A stretch of DNA of 9,486 nt from Pseudorhodobacter antarcticus (GTDB lineage Bacteria; Pseudomonadota; Alphaproteobacteria; Rhodobacterales; Rhodobacteraceae), in assembly GCA_945897655.1 (NCBI GenBank), contig CAMDHB010000111.1:1-9486 (forward strand), in the 5' to 3' direction. Position 1 is the first letter of the stretch. Each line of letters opens with the position of its first letter. A program made the translations under genes and the position numbers. The notes beneath the pieces are model-generated. The model was given only the letters and a program-made list of their open reading frames with translations, was not told the DNA's origin and searched no databases. Of the stretch, positions 6,124 through 9,486 are shown piece after piece.

Positions 6124-7667
6124 TCCGTATCGGAATTGATGTCGGCGGCACGAATACTGATGCCGTCCTGATGGATGGCAAGACCGTCGTGGCAGGCGTC
6201 AAGGCGCCCACCTCGCCCGATGTGATGACCGGCGTCGTGCAGGCGCTGCGCGATGTGCTGGCGGCGGCCAAGACCACCGCAGACAAGGTCGATGTCGTCA
6301 TGATCGGCACCACCCATTTCACCAACGCCGTGGTGCAGCGCCGTGATCTGGCCCCGGTCGCCGCCGTCCGCCTGTGCCTGCCTGCGACGGCCAGCCTGCC
6401 GCCAATGGTGGACTGGCCCGAGGATCTGCGCGAGGTTTTGGGCAACCACTGGTATCTGGCGCATGGCGGAAACGAGTTCGACGGCCGCGTGATCTCGAAA
6501 CTGGATGAGGCGGAGCTCTTGGGAATTGCCGACGATATCCGCGCCAAGGGGATCAAGTCGGTTGCCATAACCTCGGTCTTCTCGCCCGTCTCCTCCGAGT
6601 TTGAAAAGCAGGCCGGCGAAATCCTCGCCAGGGCGCTGCCCGACACGCACATCACCCTCTCTGCCGACATTGGCCGGATTGGGTTGTTGGAGCGTGAGAA
6701 TGCCGCCATCATGAACGCCTGTCTGCGGGATCTGTCGCGCCATGTGGTCGAGGCGTTTCGCGGGGCCTTGGCCGATGTGGGTTTCACGGGGCGGTTTTAC
6801 CTGACCCAGAACGACGGCACGCTGATGGATGCAGCTTTTGCCGAAAGGTTCCCGGTGCTGACCTTCGCCTCTGGCCCGACCAATTCCATGCGCGGGGCTG
6901 CGTTCCTGTCGGGCGTGGCGGATGCCATCGTGGTCGATATCGGCGGGACGACCTCGGATGTGGGGTCCTTGCAAAAAGGCTTCCCCCGTCAGGCGACTGT
7001 CGCGGTCGAGGTGGGCGGCGTGCGCACCAACTTCCGTATGCCGGACGTGTTCTCCATCGGTCTGGGCGGTGGGTCGCTGGTTGTTGATGGGCCAGATGGG
7101 GTGACGGTGGGGCCGCGCTCGGTCGGCTACCGCATCGTGACCGAGGCGCTGCTGTTCGGCGGCACCACCCTGACCACATCGGATATCATCGTCGCCGATG
7201 GCGGGGCCGATCTGGGCGACAAGGCCAAGGTGGCCCATCTGGACCCCGCCCTGATCCGACGCACCCGCGACCGGATCGCCTTCATGCTGGAAGATTGCGT
7301 CGAACGCGCCCGCATCAGCGCGGAACCCCTGCCGGTGATCGTGGTCGGCGGCGGGTCGATCCTGGTGGAAGGGCCGATTGCGGGGCTGGAACTGATCCTG
7401 CCCAACCATTTCGCCGTCGCCAATGCCGTCGGTGCCGCCATCGCGCAAGTGTCGGGCGAGGTGGACCGAGTCTATGCCTTGGCCGAGATGACCCGTGACG
7501 CGGCACTTGACGACGCCAAACGGCAGGCAACCGATGCCGCCGTCGCCGCCGGTGCACGCCGCGAAACCGTTGAAATCGTGGATGTCGAGGATGTGCCGCT
7601 GGCCTATCTGCCCGGCAACGCAACCCGCGTGCGGGTCAAGGCCGTGGGTGAACTTCATGTCGGATGA
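6120..7667 (+). CDS. Hydantoinase/oxoprolinase (HyuA-type) family protein, short form
   Basis: This is a probable cytoplasmic ATP-dependent enzyme of the ASKHA fold. HyuA/OplA relatives use ATP to activate the carbonyl of hydantoin or 5-oxoproline rings for hydrolysis. In the 515-residue product, the N-terminal phosphate-binding loop is IGIDVGGTNTDAV (4-16), followed by GTTHFTNAVVQRR (63-75) and, in the hydantoinase_A core, SGPTNSMRGAAFLSG (251-265). The second phosphate loop is VVDIGGTTSDVG (271-282), with GLGGGS (314-319) and VVGGGS (408-413) after it. It stops at about 515 residues, without the C-terminal region of the ~650-700-residue HyuA/AcxA subunits, and no HyuB-type gene is in view. 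AAGGA (6106-6110) lies 9 nt before the ATG, which overlaps the ATPase stop. The next gene begins inside its last 11 nt. The family is confident; substrate and reaction are open. Confidence 0.9.
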   Translation: MIRIGIDVGGTNTDAVLMDGKTVVAGVKAPTSPDVMTGVVQALRDVLAAAKTTADKVDVVMIGTTHFTNAVVQRRDLAPVAAVRLCLPATASLPPMVDWPEDLREVLGNHWYLAHGGNEFDGRVISKLDEAELLGIADDIRAKGIKSVAITSVFSPVSSEFEKQAGEILARALPDTHITLSADIGRIGLLERENAAIMNACLRDLSRHVVEAFRGALADVGFTGRFYLTQNDGTLMDAAFAERFPVLTFASGPTNSMRGAAFLSGVADAIVVDIGGTTSDVGSLQKGFPRQATVAVEVGGVRTNFRMPDVFSIGLGGGSLVVDGPDGVTVGPRSVGYRIVTEALLFGGTTLTTSDIIVADGGADLGDKAKVAHLDPALIRRTRDRIAFMLEDCVERARISAEPLPVIVVGGGSILVEGPIAGLELILPNHFAVANAVGAAIAQVSGEVDRVYALAEMTRDAALDDAKRQATDAAVAAGARRETVEIVDVEDVPLAYLPGNATRVRVKAVGELHVG

Positions 7668-8763
7668 CGGAAGCTGGCCGCTGCTGGAGGCGGACTTGCT
7701 GCCCCTGTCCATCGGGGCGGCCTTGCTGGGCACCGGGGGCGGTGGCAACCCCTATGTGGGCATGCTGCGGTCGCGCGAGTTGCTGCGCAAGGGCGCGACA
7801 GTCCGCATCCTGCCCCTTGACGCGCTGCCCGATGACGCTCTGATCGGCGAGGTTGGCGGCATCGGGGCACCCGTGGTCAGCGTCGAGAAGATCGAGGAAG
7901 GCGGCGAATGTTACCGCGCCATGCGCGCGGTCGAGGAAGTACTGGGCATCCGCATGGCCGCCCTGATCAGCGCCGAAATCGGCGGGGCCAATTCGATGGA
8001 ACCGGTGATTGCGGCAGCCCAGGCCGGTCTGCCCGTGATTGACGGCGACGGCATGGGGCGCGCCTTTCCCGAAGTGCAGATGACCACCTTCTTCATCTAT
8101 GGCGCCAAGGCGTCGCCTGCGGCCATTGCCGATGACAAGGGCAATGTTGTCGTGTTCCGCCATGTGAAGGATATGTACTGGCTGGAACGCTTCGCCCGCG
8201 ATACATCCGTGGCGATGGGGGCGGCGGCGGGGCTGGCGATTGCGCCCATGCGGATGGATTTTGTCCGCCGCACCGCCATACCGGGTACGGTCACACAAGC
8301 CCTGACCATTGGCCGGGCCGTGCAGGATGCCCGCGCCAAACGCCAGAACGTGGTTGAACGGGTTTGTGCTGCCACCGGGGCCACACTGTTCTTTACCGGC
8401 AAGATCACCGATATCCGGCGCGAACTCAAAGGCGGCTTTTCCCGGGGCGAGGCCAAGATCGTGGGTCTGGGCGATTGGCAGGGGTCCGAAGGGCGCATCG
8501 CGATCCAGAACGAAAACCTTGTGCTTTGGGTCGACGGCGTGCCGGTGATCATGGTGCCTGACCTGATCATCAACCTTGACCTTGAAACAGGCGAACCCAT
8601 CACGACCGAGATTCTGCGCTATGGCCAGCGTGTCGCGGTGATCGGACTGCCGGTACACGACCTGATGAAAACCCCCGAGGCGATGGCAGTCGTGGGACCG
8701 CAGGCCTTTGGCTATCCTGACCTTACCTTCACGCCGCTGGCCTTTGGCCCGGTAAGCGCCTGA
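7657..8763 (+). CDS. DUF917 (PF06032, S-Me-THD-like) family protein, first copy
   Basis: This complete 368-residue protein is of the usual DUF917 length. Visible family signatures are the glycine-rich loop LGTGGGGNPYVG (24-35), AEIGGANS (106-113), the very conserved DGDGMGRAFPEVQM (129-142), DDKGN (159-163) and a C-terminal VPDLIINLDLETGEPI block (299-315). I recall the family being renamed after an S-methyl-thiohydantoin desulfurase; applying that activity here is inference. No signal peptide is present, so it should be cytoplasmic. The start at 7657 gives an 11-nt overlap with the HyuA-like gene; GTGGGTGA (7644-7651) serves as ribosome binding site. The frame is open further upstream to 7495, but that part reads antiparallel to family expectation and lies inside the HyuA-like gene. 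The tight coupling suggests a shared complex or successive steps. Confidence 0.9.
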   Translation: MSDDGSWPLLEADLLPLSIGAALLGTGGGGNPYVGMLRSRELLRKGATVRILPLDALPDDALIGEVGGIGAPVVSVEKIEEGGECYRAMRAVEEVLGIRMAALISAEIGGANSMEPVIAAAQAGLPVIDGDGMGRAFPEVQMTTFFIYGAKASPAAIADDKGNVVVFRHVKDMYWLERFARDTSVAMGAAAGLAIAPMRMDFVRRTAIPGTVTQALTIGRAVQDARAKRQNVVERVCAATGATLFFTGKITDIRRELKGGFSRGEAKIVGLGDWQGSEGRIAIQNENLVLWVDGVPVIMVPDLIINLDLETGEPITTEILRYGQRVAVIGLPVHDLMKTPEAMAVVGPQAFGYPDLTFTPLAFGPVSA

Positions 8764-8775
8764 AAGGACGCAAAG

Positions 8776-9486
8776 ATGAACATCATCCGCATGGTTGACG
8801 TGAATGACATGGAGGATATCGCCATCGGCGGCGCGGTGCTGGGCACCGGCGGCGGCGGCGACCCTTACGTGGGCAAGCTGATGGACGTGATGGAACTGGC
8901 CGATGACGCGCTGGTGGTTCCCGTCTGCATGATGGGCGCGCCCACCGTGATGACCGAAAAACTGCCGCAAGGCGACGAGTTGATGAACGCCTTTCGCGCC
9001 TTGGAGGCCGTCATGGGCCGCAAGATCGACGCGGTTCTGTGCGGCGAGGCGGGGGGCGTGAATTCGACAACGCCTTTTGTCGTGGCGGCGGCGTCAGGTT
9101 TGCCGCTGATTGACGGCGACGGGATGGGGCGGGCCTATCCTGAATTGCAGATGGTGACATTCACCCTGCACGGCGTGTCGGCCACGCCGATGGTGTTGTG
9201 TGACGACAAGGGCAACTCGCTGGTTCTGGACACCGTATCGAACGCCTGGACCGAGCGGTTGGCGCGGGCGGCCACGATCGAGATGGGGGGATCGGCGCTG
9301 TTGGCGTTTTATCCGATGTCGGGGGCGGTGGCGAAAAAGGCCGTTGTTGCCGGGACCCTGTCGCTGTGTGCGCGGATTGGTGAGACGTTACGGGCGGCAA
9401 GGGCCGAGCACGCCGACCCGGTCAAGGCGCTGGTGGGTCTGCTGGGCGCCAAGACGCTGTTTCATGGCCGGATGATGGACATTGAA
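8776..9486 (+). CDS. DUF917 (PF06032, S-Me-THD-like) family protein, second copy (3' end outside window)
   Basis: The ATG at 8776 lies 12 nt after the previous stop, with AAGGA (8764-8768) 7 nt upstream. The frame stays open for 237 codons to the window end. It has the same signatures as the first copy: LGTGGGGDPYVG (22-33), GEAGGVNS (90-97), DGDGMGRAYPELQM (113-126) and DDKGN (143-147). By hand alignment, residues 54-151 match about half of the corresponding residues in the first copy (about 50 of 98, ungapped), while the parts outside this block diverge much more. It is therefore an old paralogue, not a recent duplication. The N-terminus is shorter by only a few residues. Roughly 130 residues should remain beyond the window if it has family length. 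Its role is probably joint with the first copy, as a heteromer or as specialised partners (inference). Confidence 0.9.
   Translation, partial: MNIIRMVDVNDMEDIAIGGAVLGTGGGGDPYVGKLMDVMELADDALVVPVCMMGAPTVMTEKLPQGDELMNAFRALEAVMGRKIDAVLCGEAGGVNSTTPFVVAAASGLPLIDGDGMGRAYPELQMVTFTLHGVSATPMVLCDDKGNSLVLDTVSNAWTERLARAATIEMGGSALLAFYPMSGAVAKKAVVAGTLSLCARIGETLRAARAEHADPVKALVGLLGAKTLFHGRMMDIE

Noticed and set aside
7495..7656. Upstream extension of the first DUF917 frame
   Set aside because: It overlaps the HyuA-like gene and its residues show no family similarity. The conserved part starts just after 7657.
5970..7748. Minus-strand open frame (592 codons) opposite the second ATPase and HyuA-like genes
   Set aside because: It crosses two well-supported + strand genes and has low-complexity composition and no motifs.
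7636..8970. Minus-strand open frame (444 codons) opposite the DUF917 genes
   Set aside because: It is His/Gly/Gln-rich shadow sequence spanning two DUF917 genes with conserved motifs on the + strand.

Overview
The window is a GC-rich, densely coding stretch in which every supported gene is on the + strand. Codon third positions are dominated by G and C, genes repeatedly overlap by 4 nt (ATGA), and the protein families are typical of Alphaproteobacteria. Rhodobacterales is my best guess (inference; there is no rRNA or other marker gene here).

Layout. Bases 1-651 are the 3' end of a LuxR/GerE-type regulator gene. A 197-bp gap (652-848) follows and probably holds the control region of the operon downstream. 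It contains an almost perfect direct repeat with a 21-bp period and a 9-bp inverted repeat. Next comes a complete peptide/nickel-class (Dpp/Opp-like) ABC importer: a secreted solute-binding protein (849-2408), two permeases (2548-3573 and 3570-4436) and two ATPases (4433-5254 and 5251-6123). The binding-protein gene is separated from the first permease gene by 139 bp containing a strong GC-rich stem-loop. The importer is translationally coupled to a short hydantoinase/oxoprolinase (HyuA-type) ASKHA-fold protein (6120-7667), then to two different DUF917-family proteins in tandem (7657-8763, and 8776 to the window end, truncated).

How the genes may work together. A binding-protein importer fused by overlapping cistrons to a HyuA-like enzyme and a pair of DUF917 proteins looks like an uptake-and-ring-opening pathway for a small cyclic amide-type compound, such as a hydantoin, a thiohydantoin or a cyclised amino acid or peptide derivative. 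I recall DUF917 (PF06032) being renamed after an S-methyl-thiohydantoin desulfurase. No HyuB-type partner is visible, so the DUF917 pair may take that role. The substrate cannot be read from the sequence. The LuxR protein upstream is the natural candidate regulator.

The most unusual points are the HyuA-like plus double DUF917 module, the repeats in the 652-848 gap, the stem-loop after the binding-protein gene, and ATPases that lack the usual C-terminal extension. I found no mobile element, CRISPR array, tRNA or rRNA.
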